A DNA stretch of 64,000 bases from Streptomyces sp. SJL17-4 (GTDB lineage Bacteria; Actinomycetota; Actinomycetes; Streptomycetales; Streptomycetaceae), in the NCBI RefSeq assembly GCF_036826855.1, contig NZ_CP104578.1, positions 1,612,001 through 1,676,000 on the forward strand, read 5' to 3'. The position numbers and the translations under genes are program-made. Under the pieces are notes generated by a model, which was not told where the DNA came from, ran no database searches, and saw only the letters and a program-made list of their open reading frames with translations. Of this stretch, positions 51,573-60,300 are shown one piece after another (positions within the stretch are counted from its first letter, which is position 1; every line of letters starts with the position of its first letter).

Positions 51573-51817
51573 CAGCGGGCCCCGTAGCGGCGCTCGAAGC
51601 GCTCGACGCGTCCGGCGGTGTCCATCACGCGGGCGGTGCCCGTGTAGAAGGGGTGGCTCACCGAGGAGATCTCGACGTCGACGACCGGGTACGTCTGTCC
51701 GTCCTCCCACTCGATCGTCTTCTCGCTGGTGAGGGTGGAGCGCGTGAGGAACGCGGAGCCGGAGGCGGTGTCGCGGAAGACGACGGGGCCGTAGGCGGGG
51801 TGGATGCCGGGCTTCAT
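51572..51817 (-). CDS. rpmE2: 50S ribosomal protein L31 type B (cysteine-free)
   Basis: Ribosomal protein of 81 residues. [20 protein letters not shown], then [20 protein letters not shown] and the C-terminal [20 protein letters not shown] match type B L31. The zinc-binding Cys pairs of the type A protein are absent. ATG at 51817 follows AAAGG. It is coupled to the CobW-like gene by a one-base stop/start overlap, and it should be made under zinc starvation. Confidence 0.95.
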   Translation of the reverse strand: MKPGIHPAYGPVVFRDTASGSAFLTRSTLTSEKTIEWEDGQTYPVVDVEISSVSHPFYTGTARVMDTAGRVERFERRYGAR

Positions 51818-51915
51818 GACAGGACCTTTCTTCTGTGCGGTGCCTCGCTGCGGCGCCGCGTGGGGGCTTCTGTGCGGCGCCACTGCGGTGCCTCGCTGCT
51901 GCGGGGGTGGGGTGC

Positions 51916-52080
51916 TCAGCGCTCTTCGCGGAAGTCGACGTGGCGGCGGGCCATCGGGTCGTACTTGCGGAGCACCAGCCGGTCGGGGTCGTTCCGCCGG
52001 TTCTTGCGGGTGACGTACGTGAAGCCGGTGCCCGCGGTGGAGCGCAGCTTGATGACGGGGCGGAGTTCGTTGCGTGCCAT
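51916..52080 (-). CDS. rpmG: 50S ribosomal protein L33 (cysteine-free paralogue)
   Basis: Ribosomal protein of 54 residues. [20 protein letters not shown] (about 7-26), then [20 protein letters not shown] is complete L33 without the four zinc cysteines. ATG at 52080 is six bases after TATACT on the minus strand and has no ribosome binding site, so the transcript is probably leaderless. As first gene of the leftward arm it is directly below the Zur box. Confidence 0.95.
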   Translation of the reverse strand: MARNELRPVIKLRSTAGTGFTYVTRKNRRNDPDRLVLRKYDPMARRHVDFREER

Positions 52081-52086
52081 GAGGTT

Positions 52087-52107
52087 AGTATATGGCAACG
52101 GTTTTCA
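52087..52107. promoter_or_regulatory. Zur box with adjoining rpmG -10 element
   Basis: TGGCAACGGTTTTCA (52093-52107) is a 15-bp imperfect palindrome of the TGNNAAC-G-GTTNNCA type recognised by Streptomyces Zur. It abuts the minus-strand -10 TATACT (52087-52092) of rpmG and sits 54 bp upstream of rpmB, so one site can repress both divergent arms when zinc is sufficient. Confidence 0.8.
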
Positions 52108-52160
52108 TTTCCAATAAGAATCGGCCCTGCGAGGGCCACAGAGAGAGGCAGGTAACACCC

Positions 52161-52397
52161 ATGTCCGCCCACTGCCAGCTGACCGGCGCCAAGCCGGGCT
52201 TCGGGAACTCGATCTCCCACTCCCACCGGCGCACCTCGCGCCGCTTCGACCCGAACATCCAGCACAAGCGCTACTGGCTGCCCAGCGAGGGCCGCACCGT
52301 CCGTCTGACCCTGAGCGCCCGGGCGATCAGGACGGTGGACGCGATCGGCATCGAGGCGGCCGTGGCCCGGATCCGGGCGCGAGGGGGGAAGGTCTGA
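52161..52397 (+). CDS. rpmB: 50S ribosomal protein L28 (zinc-independent paralogue)
   Basis: Ribosomal protein of 78 residues. [20 protein letters not shown], then [19 protein letters not shown] and [20 protein letters not shown] are typical of L28. Only one Cys remains (residue 5), so the CxxC zinc site of the other copy is missing. The ATG at 52161 has GGCAGGT upstream. It opens the rightward arm from the Zur box. Confidence 0.95.
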   Translation: MSAHCQLTGAKPGFGNSISHSHRRTSRRFDPNIQHKRYWLPSEGRTVRLTLSARAIRTVDAIGIEAAVARIRARGGKV

Positions 52398-52702
52398 TGG
52401 CGAAGCGGAGCAAGATCGCGCGGAACGAGAAGCGCAAGGTGATCGTCGAGCGCCACGCCGCCAGGCGCGCCGAGCTGAAGGAGATCCTCCGCCGCCCGTC
52501 GTCGACCGCCGAGCAGCGCCGTGCCGCGCGGGAGGAACTGGACCGACAGCCGCGCGACGCCAGCGCCACCCGGGTCCGCAACCGCGACAGCGTCGACGGC
52601 CGACCCCGCGGCTACCTGCGCACGTTCGGACTCTCGCGGATCCGCACCCGGCAGCAGGCGCACGCGGGTTTCCTTCCCGGCGTCACCACATCCTCCTGGT
52701 AG
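52397..52702 (+). CDS. rpsN: 30S ribosomal protein S14 (cysteine-free, long form)
   Basis: Ribosomal protein of 101 residues, the zinc-independent long S14. [20 protein letters not shown] at the N-terminus and [20 protein letters not shown] (about 72-91) at the C-terminus match S14, and the CxxC pairs of the short form are absent. Its ATG overlaps the rpmB TGA by one base, so the two are coupled. An 18-bp hairpin at 52790 may end the transcript. Confidence 0.95.
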   Translation: MAKRSKIARNEKRKVIVERHAARRAELKEILRRPSSTAEQRRAAREELDRQPRDASATRVRNRDSVDGRPRGYLRTFGLSRIRTRQQAHAGFLPGVTTSSW

Positions 52703-52789
52703 CGAACTCTCCTCGCACAAGGCTCTGACCTGGTCCGACGCAAGCGCCGTGGACCGGCGGGACAGCCCTGGACGGCGCCCGCGCGGTGC

Positions 52790-52807
52790 GCCGAAAAAAA
52801 CTTCGGC
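52790..52807. terminator. Hairpin with A-rich loop after rpsN
   Basis: GCCGAA (52790-52795), loop AAAAAC, TTCGGC (52802-52807) forms a perfect 6-bp stem 87 bp after rpsN. It may terminate the ribosomal transcript or act in the leader of the downstream small peptide gene. No T-tract follows. Confidence 0.45.
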
Positions 52808-52889
52808 CAGAGCTGAATCCTCCTGGGGCCTCGCCGTCTCTTATGTGTGTACCGGCCGAACGCGCCGGCGAAGCAACAGGAGGAACACA

Positions 52890-52976
52890 ATGGTCACGGC
52901 CCTCGTAGTCATCGGAGTCCTGCTCGTGGGCGCGTGCAGCTGGCACCTCATGCGGCGCTACAAGAGCCGAAGCTGA
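52890..52976 (+). CDS. 28-residue single-helix membrane peptide
   Basis: A very short gene with a strong ribosome binding site: CAGGAGGAACACA precedes the ATG at 52890. The product has one transmembrane helix (TALVVIGVLLVGACSWHLMR, about residues 3-22) and a basic tail (RYKSRS), giving an N-out/C-in or reverse topology. It ends 43 bp before the ECF sigma factor gene and may be cotranscribed with it. The function is unknown; the excellent ribosome binding site is the main reason to accept it. Confidence 0.6.
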   Translation: MVTALVVIGVLLVGACSWHLMRRYKSRS

Positions 52977-53019
52977 CGAGCTGCCTGCGCGCAGGGCGCC
53001 CGCCGGGTATGAGTAGCAC

Positions 53020-53601
53020 ATGAACCCACGTTTCTCCTGGCCGGACGAGCGGCTGATCAAGGCCGCTCAGGACGGCGACGTCACGTCGCTCACCACCGTC
53101 GTCATGGAGTCGCAGCCTCATGTGCGCAAGTTCGCCAAGTCGCTGTGCTCCTCGCCTCAGGACGCCGAGGACGCCGCACAGGAGGCGCTGATCATCCTCT
53201 ACCGGAAGATCGGCACCCTGCGGGCCACCGGCGCGCTCGCCTCCTGGATGTTCCGGATCGTGCGCAACGAATGCCTCCGGCAGGTGCGGTTTCTCGTCCA
53301 TCGCAACGACGAGCAGCCGGCCGAGCCGGAGGCGTCCGCGGAGCCGTCCGCCGAGGAAGCGGTGCTGCACAGGCTGGAAGTGGAGCGGATCGCGGCCGCG
53401 GTCGGCGCCCTGCCCCGCGACCAGCGGCAGGTCCTGATCATGCGGGACGTCCAGGGCCTGCCCGGCAGGACCGTCGCCCTTTCCCTCGGTCTGAGCAACG
53501 CCGCGATGAAGTCCCGGCTGCACCGGGCACGCGCGGCGGTGCGCCAGTCGCTGGAAGCGATCGACCAAGCACCCGAACAGGCCACCGACCAGGCGGCTTG
53601 A
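53020..53601 (+). CDS. ECF-family RNA polymerase sigma factor
   Basis: Alternative sigma factor of 193 residues. Region 2 is DAEDAAQEALIILYRKIGTL, then ASWMFRIVRNECLRQVR (about 48-84). Region 4 is LPRDQRQVLIMRDVQGLPGR, then TVALSLGLSNAAMKSRLHRA (about 127-170). An acidic linker (PAEPEASAEPSAEEA) joins them. No canonical zinc anti-sigma gene is adjacent. The next gene encodes a membrane protein with paired cysteines, 39 bp downstream. The position beside the zinc cluster invites a link with metal or thiol stress, which is inference. Confidence 0.9.
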   Translation: MNPRFSWPDERLIKAAQDGDVTSLTTVVMESQPHVRKFAKSLCSSPQDAEDAAQEALIILYRKIGTLRATGALASWMFRIVRNECLRQVRFLVHRNDEQPAEPEASAEPSAEEAVLHRLEVERIAAAVGALPRDQRQVLIMRDVQGLPGRTVALSLGLSNAAMKSRLHRARAAVRQSLEAIDQAPEQATDQAA

Positions 53602-53640
53602 TCGAGCCATCAACCACCCCGTCGGAGGAGAGTCACGACC

Positions 53641-54012
53641 GTGAACATCGTGAAGCCCGCACAGGGCGACCAGATCCGGGTCACCACGAAGGCCCCGGCG
53701 AACGACATGAACTTCGCCAGCAAGTCCGTCCCGCGCCACCTGGCGCGCGGCGTCATCGGCTTCGGGCTGATCATCGGCTCGATCGCCATGGTGCCCGTCG
53801 CCGGCCCGGCCACCCTGCTCGCGGCCCCGCTGGCCCTGATCGCCTTCCGTGGCTGCCCCACCTGCTGGATGGTCGGCCTGGCGCAGACGATCTCGCGCGG
53901 CCGACTGGAGCGGCAGTGCGTGGACGGCGTCTGCACCCTGACCAAGGCGGACCCGGCGGCGAAGGCCGAGGGCGAGCCGGCGGCCGACAGAATCCCGGCC
54001 GCTTCCCGGTGA
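53641..54012 (+). CDS. Small membrane protein with CxxC and CxxxxC motifs
   Basis: Protein of 123 residues, start GTG at 53641 with GGAGGAG about 9 bases upstream. A cytoplasmic leader of about 35 residues precedes a hydrophobic hairpin (GVIGFGLIIGSIAMVPVAGP, then LLAAPLALIAF, about 38-70). It is followed by RGCPTCWMVGLAQTISRGRL and ERQCVDGVCTL. The CPTC and CVDGVC pairs could bind a metal or form a redox switch; the CPTC-after-helix pattern resembles the YgaP/DUF2892 membrane domain. It is not a ZAS-type anti-sigma factor by motif, but its position makes it a candidate partner of the ECF sigma factor. Confidence 0.7.
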   Translation: MNIVKPAQGDQIRVTTKAPANDMNFASKSVPRHLARGVIGFGLIIGSIAMVPVAGPATLLAAPLALIAFRGCPTCWMVGLAQTISRGRLERQCVDGVCTLTKADPAAKAEGEPAADRIPAASR

Positions 54013-54027
54013 CCCAGGGTTTTCGGA

Positions 54028-54089
54028 CTTCCGGCCCGGCTGATTCTCGCCCTTGTCGACCGACGTGGGTGAGGTCGCCGGGCCGGAAG
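54028..54089. repeat. Perfect 13-bp inverted repeat with 36-bp spacer
   Basis: CTTCCGGCCCGGC (54028-54040) and GCCGGGCCGGAAG (54077-54089) are exact reverse complements. It lies right after the CxxC membrane gene in the 387-bp gap before the PKS. It could be a terminator with a long loop or a protein-binding site. The rest of the gap up to 54290 has no gene. Confidence 0.6.
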
Positions 54090-54291
54090 GCGTGGGCCGG
54101 GCGTGGGCCGTCGGAAGGCCCGTCGATCTCCGACGGCATACGCCTTCCAGGGCGAGAAAGCGCGTGCCCCACAAGTACGCGTCGTTTCCACGTGGTTAAC
54201 TGAGCGGTTACGCGAGACGAGTCCTCGACGCCGGTCCCCCCGATTACCGGCATATTGATTCCTGGACCAACTCCCGCGCCCTGGCCATTGG

Positions 54292-54320
54292 TTTACGGAG
54301 CGCCGACTCGATGCTAGGGT
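54292..54320 (+). promoter_or_regulatory. Probable promoter of the PKS gene
   Basis: TTTACG (54292-54297), a 17-bp spacer and TAGGGT (54315-54320) resemble a vegetative (HrdB-type) Streptomyces promoter. The first transcribed base would be near 54327, leaving a leader of about 73 bases before the ATG at 54400. Confidence 0.5.
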
Positions 54321-54399
54321 CCAAATTGAGATTGAGTCAGGCTGGGCCGCCGAGTCGGCCGTGCCGTTGATCGTGCTTCACGGGGGGAGCAAGAACATC

Positions 54400-57300
54400 A
54401 TGATCCGCCATGCCCAAATTCAGGCGGCAGCAACGCCATCAGACAGCGCGGTACGAGGCCCTTCAGGCGGTGCGGCGGAAAAGCGACCGACGGCCAAGGA
54501 TGGACCGTCGCAGCAGGTGCCGGGTGGGATCGACGACCGGACGGTCGCCGTCGTCGGGCTTTCCTGCCGCTTTCCCGGCGGGGCGAACCCCGCCGAATTC
54601 TGGGATCTTCTCAGGAACGGCCGCGACGCCATAGCCGAGCCTCCCGCGGATCGCGCGCACCTTGCCTCCATGGACGACGGGTCGCCGCGCCCCGGTGGTT
54701 TCCTGCCCCGGGTCGACACCTTCGATGCCGAGTTCTTCGGGATTTCCCCGCGTGAAGCAGCCGCGATGGACCCGCAGCAGCGGCTCGTCCTCGAACTGGC
54801 CTGGGAGGCGCTCGAGGACTCCGGCATCGTTCCGGCCACCCTGGCCGACACCGCCACCGGCGTCTTCATGGGCGCGATCGCCGACGACTACACGGCCGTC
54901 ACCCACGCGGCCGGGCCCGACGCCACCTCCGCGCACACCGTGACCGGGCTGCACCGGGGCATCATCGCCAACCGGGTCTCGTACGCCCTCGGGCTCCAGG
55001 GCCCCAGCATGGTGGTCGACACCGCACAGTCATCCGCGCTGGTCGCAGTGCATCTGGCCTGCGAGAGCCTGCGTCGCGGCGAGTCCGTCGTGGCGCTTGC
55101 CGGCGGCGTGAACCTCAACCTCGCGCCGGAGAGCACCCACGCCCTGGCCGCCTTCGGCAGCCTCTCGCCCGACAGTCGATGTTACGCACTGGACGCCCGG
55201 GCGAACGGCTACGTCCGGGGTGAGGGCGGCGGCGTGGTGGCGCTGAAGCTCCTCAGCCGGGCCCTGGCCGACGGGGACCGCATCCACTGCGTGCTGCACG
55301 GTGGGGCCGTCGGCAGCGACGGCGCGAGCGACACGCTTCCCACTCCGAATGGAAAAGCCCAGGAACGCGTCATACGCGATGCCTGGGATAACGCGCGAAT
55401 ACCGCTGGAACAAGCACAGTACGTAGAAATACACGGATCGGGCACCCGGGTCGGCGACCCCATCGAAGCAGCTGCTCTGGGCGCTGTTTTCACCTCGTCC
55501 CGACCTTCGGACAATCCCCTGATGCTCGGATCCGTCAAGACGAATATCGGCCATCTCGAAGGCGCTTCGGGCATCGCGGGCCTTGTCAAGACGATTCTCT
55601 GCCTCGCCGAGCGGGAACTCGTACCGACCCTGAACTACGAGACGCCGAATCCGCAGATTCCTTTCTCCGATCTACGGCTCGCCGCCGCCACCGAAACCGG
55701 ACCATGGCCGAATCCCGACGGGCCGCTCGTCGCCGGTGTGACATCCGTCGGAATGGGCGGGACCAACTGTCATCTGGTGCTCGGATCATGGCCGGAGGAC
55801 ACCGCCTCGGCCGCCGATATCAAGCCACAGGAGCCGCATCAGCGGGATGATTCGGCTGCTTCCGAATCCCTCGCCTGGGTGCTGTCCGGGCGCGGTGACA
55901 AGGCGCTGCGCGCCCAGGCGGCCCGGTTACGCGAATTTCTCGCCGCGCACCAGGATTTCGGTGCCGCCGAGATCGCCCGTGCCCTCGCGCACGACCGGAC
56001 CACGTTCAGCCACCGGGCCGTTCTGGTCGGCGCCGACCGGAACGAGCTGCTGGCCGCCCTGGACGCGGTCGCCGACGCCGGGGTGAACCGGGGCGCGGTC
56101 GAGGGCAGCAGTCACCAGGCCGTTCGCGAGGCCGTGTTCGTCTTCCCCGGCCAGGGTTCGCAGTGGGCCGGCATGGCCGCCGAACTCCTCGACAGCGCCC
56201 CCGTCTTCGCCCGGGTCGTCGAGGACTGCGAGCGCGCCCTGCGCCCGTACCGCGACTGGTCGCTGACCGAGGTGCTGCGCGGCCGCCCCGGCGCGCCCGC
56301 ACTGGACCGTGACGACGTCGTGCAGCCGGCCCTGTGGGCCGTGATGGTCGGGCTGGCCGCGCTGTGGCGCGCGGCAGGTGTCGAACCGGCCGCGGTCGTC
56401 GGTCACTCGCAGGGCGAGATCGCCGCCGCCACCGTCAGCGGCGCGCTCAGCCTGGACGACGCGGCCCGACTGGTCGCCGTGCGCAGCGCCGCGCTCGGCG
56501 CGCTGGCCGGACGCGGCGGCGGCATGCTCACCGTGTCGCTGCCCGCCGACCGGGTGCGCGAAGACCTCGCGGCGTACCCGGGGTTGAGCGTGGCCGCCGT
56601 CAACTCGCCCGGCATGACCGTGGTCGCCGGTGACGGGGCCGCCCTGGACGCGCTGGCCGCCCAGTACGGCGAGGACGTCCGTACCCGGCGCGTGCCGGTC
56701 GCCTACGCCTCGCACAGCCCGCACGTCGACGCCGTACGCGACACGCTGCCGGCCGACCTGGCCGGAATCGCACCGCGCGCCGGAAGCGTTCCGCTGCATT
56801 CGACCGTGACCGTCACGCCGCTCGACGGGTCCGAGCTGGACGTCGACTACTGGTACCGCAACCTGCGGGAACCCGTGCAGTTCGAGCCCGCCGTACGGGC
56901 ACTGCTCGACGCGGGGCACGAGCTGTTCATCGAGATGAGCCCGCACCCGGTGCTCGCGCTCGCCGTCCAGCAGACCGCGGAGGCCGCGGACCTGCCGGTC
57001 GCCGCGCTGGGCACCCTGCGCCGCGACGAGGGCGGCCCGCAGCGGCTGCTGCTCGCGTTCGGCGAGGCGTTCTGCCACGGCGCGGACGTGGACTGGTCCG
57101 CCGTGCTGCCCGCGGGCGACACGCGCGCCGAGCTGCCGACGTACGCCTTCCAGCGGCGCCGCCACTGGGTCTCCGGGCAGTCCGACACCGCCCGCGCGCT
57201 GCCGTCGGCCGGCACCGCGCCGACGGCTTCCGTCCGGACCCCGGAGGACACCGCGGACGCGCAGGACGCCGAACCGACGCGCTCGCTGACCGGACCGGCC

Positions 57301-60300
57301 GCCCTGGAGCTGGTGCGGGCGCACACCGCCGCCGTGCTCCGCTACGACTCCGCCGCCGAGATCGAGCCGCGGCGGACGTTCAAGGAGCTGGGCATCGACT
57401 CGGTGATGGTCGTCGAGCTGCGCAACCGGCTCGTCGCCGCCACCGGGCGCAAGCTCCCCACGACCGTGGTCTACGACCATCCCAGCCCCGCCGCCATGGC
57501 GGCGCTGCTGGCCGACGGGCAGCACGACGCCGCGGGCCCGGAGGACCGTGCCGATCAGGACGACGATCCGATCGTGATCGTCGGCATGGGGTGCCGCTTC
57601 CCGGGCGGGGTGGACTCCCCCGAGGCGCTGTGGCAGGTCGTCGCCGAGCAGCGCGACGTCATCTCGGGCTTCCCGACGGACCGGGGCTGGGACCTCGACG
57701 GTCTCTACCACCCCGACCCCGCCCATGTGGGCACCACCTATGTGCGCGACGGTGGCTTCCTGGAGGGCGCCGCGGAGTTCGACGCCGAGCTGTTCGGGAT
57801 CTCGCCGCGTGAGGCGCTGGCGATGGATCCGCAGCAGCGCGCCTTCCTGGAGACGTGCTGGGAGGCGCTGGAGCGGGCGGGAATCGCCCCGGACTCCCTG
57901 CGCGGCACCCAGGCGGGCGTGTTCGCCGGTGTCATGGCCCAGGAGTACGGTCCGCGGCTGGGCGAGGCGGGTGCGGGTGCCGCCGGGTTCGGTCTGACGG
58001 GCACCACGTCGAGCGTGGCCTCGGGCCGGGTGGCCTACACGCTCGGGTTGCAGGGCCCCGCGCTGACGGTCGACACGGCGTGCTCGTCGTCCCTGGTCGC
58101 GCTGCATCTCGCCGTACGGGCCCTGCGGTCCGGCGAGTGCTCCCTGGCCCTCGCGGGCGGTGTCACGGTCATGTCGACGCCCGGCATCTTCGTCGAGTTC
58201 TCGCGCCAGCGGGGACTCGCAGCCGACGGCCGCTGCAAGTCCTTCTCCGCCGACGCGGACGGTACGGCGTGGGCCGAAGGCGTCGGTGTCCTGGTCGTGG
58301 AGCGCCTGTCGGACGCCCGACGGCTCGGACATGACGTGCTGGCCGTGGTCGCCGGTACCGCCGTCAACCAGGACGGCGCCTCCAACGGACTCACCGCACC
58401 CAGCGGCCCCGCGCAGGAGCGGGTCATCCGCGCCGCCGTCCAGGACGCCGGAGTGACCTTCTCCGCAGTCGACGCGGTCGAGGCCCACGGCACCGGCACC
58501 GTCCTCGGCGACCCCATCGAGGCACAGGCCCTCCTCGCCACCTACGGCAGCGAGCGCGAGGGCGACCGGCCCCTGATGCTGGGCTCCCTCAAGTCCAATG
58601 TCGGCCACGCGCAGGCGGCCGCCGGTGTCGGCGGCGTCATCAAGATGGTGATGGCGCTGCGCCAGGAGGAGCTGCCCGCTTCCCTGAACGTGAGCAAGCC
58701 CAGCGAGCTGGTGGACTGGGCCGCCGGCGGCGTCGAGGTCCTCACCGAGCCGCGCCCGTGGCCCGCCACCGAGGACCGGGCCCGGCACGCCGGTGTCTCG
58801 TCGTTCGGCATCAGCGGCACCAACGCCCACGTCATCCTCGCCGAAGCCCCGGCGACCGAGCCGACCGCCCAGCCGGCCGCGCCCGCCGCGCCGGTCGTGT
58901 CCGGAGCCGACTCCGGTGACGACGACTCCGCGCCCCTGTGGGTGCTGTCCGGCCGTAGCGAAGCGGCGCTGCGCGCCCAGGCCACCGCACTCGCCGAGGC
59001 GCTGGACACCTCCGACGAGGTGCCGGTCCGTGACCTCGGCCGCGCCCTGGCCACCACCCGTACCGCGCTCGACCACCGCGCGGCCGTCACCGCCGAGGAC
59101 CGCTCCGAGGCCCTCGCGGCGCTGGCCGCGCTCGGCCGCGGCGAGCAGCACTCCGCCCTGGCCCTCGGCACGGCACGCCCCGACGACGGTCTCGCCTATC
59201 TCTTCACCGGACAGGGCAGCCAACGTGTCGGCATGGGGCGCGAGTTGTACGAGCGGGAGCCGGTCTTCACCGCAGCCCTCGACGCGGTGTGCGCCGAACT
59301 CGACGCCTGCCGGGGCTCCGTGCCCGGTACTCCGCCGATCCGCGAGGTGATGTTCGACGACGCCGAGGCGCTCAACCGGACCGAGAACACCCAGTGCGCT
59401 CTGTTCGCCCTCCAGGTGGCGCTGTTCCGCCTGCTCGAACACCGTGGTCTGGCTCCGGACGCCGTACTCGGCCACTCCATCGGCGAGTTCGCGGCCGCCC
59501 ATGTCGCCGGGATCCTCACCCTGCCGGACGCCTGTGCCCTGGTCGCCGCGCGCGGTCGCCTCATGCAGGCCCTGCCGGCCGGTGGCGCGATGCTGGCCGT
59601 CCAGGCGTCGCAGGACGAGGTCCGCCCGTTCCTCGAAGGCCGCGAGCACGAGGTGAGCATCGCCGCCGTCAACGGCCCCCTGGCCGTCGTCGTCTCCGGC
59701 GACGTCGAGGCCGTCGAGCAGGTCGCCGAGGCGTTCGCCGCCACCGGCCGCAAGACGCGCCGGCTCGTGGTCAGTCACGCGTTCCACTCGCACCGCATGG
59801 ACGGGATGCTCGACGCGTTCGCGGCCGTGACCGCGGGCATCGAGTACGCGGAGCCGCGTATCGCCATGGTGTCCACGGTCACCGGTGGACCCGTCGAGGT
59901 CACCGCCGACTACTGGGTGCGGCAGGTGCGCCGGGAAGTACGGATGTCCGACGGTCTGGCGGCGCTCCACGGCCTCGGGATGCGGACCTTCCTCGAACTC
60001 GGCCCGGACGGTGTGCTGTCGGCGCTGGGCCAGGACTGCCTGGACGACACCGCGCTGGCGTTCGTCCCCGTGCTGCGTCGCGGCCGGTCCGAGCACCGCA
60101 CCCTGGCCGCCGCGCTCGGCGCCCTGCACGTCCGCGGCCGAGGCCCGGACTGGGACGCCGTGTTCGGCCCGGGACCGACGCCCGCGCTGCCCACGTACGC
60201 CTTCCAGCGGGAGCGGTACTGGCTGACCGCGCGCGGCACGGAGGGGGCGGCCGGTCATCCGCTGCTCGGCCCCGCCGTCGAGCTCGCCGAATCGGGACAG

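Noticed and set aside
52703..52889. A riboswitch or tRNA after rpsN
   Set aside because: Only one short hairpin is visible; no cloverleaf or known riboswitch core was recognised.
53641..54012. A canonical zinc anti-sigma (ZAS) partner for the ECF sigma factor
   Set aside because: The HxxxCxxC motif is absent and the cysteines follow membrane helices instead.
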